Virus record (IMG/VR): IMGVR_UViG_3300009085_000002
Coordinates: 24,966 to 88,965 of that record
Length of the DNA stretch: 64,000 bases
Direction: 5' to 3' (one strand)
Source: a virus
The notes under the pieces: model-generated
Seen by the model: the letters and a program-made list of their open reading frames with translations, nothing else
Told to the model about the DNA's origin: nothing
Database searches by the model: none
Shown here: positions 63,843 to 64,000 of the stretch, piece by piece
Layout of the letters: each line of letters begins with the position of its first letter
Numbering within the stretch: the first letter of the stretch is position 1
Made by a program: the position numbers and the translations under genes

Positions 63843-64000
63843 TTATTTATTAAGTTTTGAATGTAACTTTCCTATAGGTCTGCCTCTAAGGTCTATTTCT
63901 TGATAGGATAGTATTTCAGATCCAGCATATACTATATTATTATCAAGCATATTAGTATATCCACGATCTGTACCTTTATATATAATACCTCCTAGAGTTA
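63843..64000 (-). CDS. Partial hypothetical protein, C-terminal 52 residues
   Basis: The frame is open from the right edge of the window to a TAA at 63843, so the start lies beyond 64000. The visible end contains GGIIYKGTDRGYTNMLDNN and LSYQEIDLRGRPIGKLHSKL. It lies 11 bases upstream of the next gene on the same strand. No family recognised. Confidence 0.55.
   Translation of the reverse strand, partial: TLGGIIYKGTDRGYTNMLDNNIVYAGSEILSYQEIDLRGRPIGKLHSKLNK

Noticed and set aside
1-64000. Reassigned stop codons (TAG or TGA), known in some crAss-like phages
   Set aside because: TAA, TGA and TAG all end genes at sensible positions (for example TAG at 6023 and 58844, TGA at 4253), and no gene contains in-frame TAG or TGA.
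1-64000. CRISPR arrays, insertion sequences, attachment sites or integrase
   Set aside because: No regularly spaced repeats, transposase or integrase motifs were seen. The only mobile element visible is the polA intron.

Overview
The window is about 64 kb of an AT-rich tailed-phage genome of the crAss-like type (order Crassvirales), and the host is probably a member of the Bacteroidetes. Three things support this. First, the left half carries the crAss virion order: IHF-like protein, gp4-like ring protein, large muzzle-type tail protein, then four very large cargo-type proteins. One of these is 3659 residues long and carries the metal-binding DFDxD motif of the virion-packaged RNA polymerase. 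Second, the right half carries an opposing replication block with a family A DNA polymerase, 5'-3' exonuclease, DnaB-type helicase, primase, uracil-DNA glycosylase and DUF932 protein. Third, most starts lack Shine-Dalgarno sites, and several promoters fit the Bacteroides pattern TTTG-N19-21-TAnnTTTG. TAA, TGA and TAG all act as stops, so I see no code reassignment.

Layout. Positions 1-30668 are on the plus strand: an adhesin-like fibre with a signal peptide, a lysis-type membrane cassette (holin-like and spanin-like proteins), connector and tail proteins, and the giant cargo and RNA polymerase genes. A bidirectional terminator at 30687-30708 separates them from about 33 kb of minus-strand genes, read from the right edge leftwards. 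From right to left these are: many small accessory genes with two tRNA-like elements and two structured gene-free stretches (59-63 kb); an 842-residue protein; helicase, loader, lysin, VWA and AAA genes; an SSB-like gene; primase; uracil-DNA glycosylase; a ubiquitin-like conjugation cassette (40.8-44.3 kb); exonuclease; DNA polymerase I split by a group I intron with a LAGLIDADG endonuclease; then DUF932, HD-domain and small genes.

The most notable system is the four-gene cassette at 40789-44301. It encodes a beta-grasp (ubiquitin-like) protein, a protein with a possible E2-type Cys site, a JAMM/JAB deubiquitinase-type metalloprotease and a ThiF/E1-type adenylating enzyme. The genes are nearly contiguous, with a strong hairpin terminator after the ubiquitin-like gene. 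Other points are the group I intron with an internal promoter, a self-contained transcription unit for a 17-residue Lys/Gly/Cys peptide, and two gene-free stretches near the right edge with 13-16 bp long-range stems next to tRNA-like elements.
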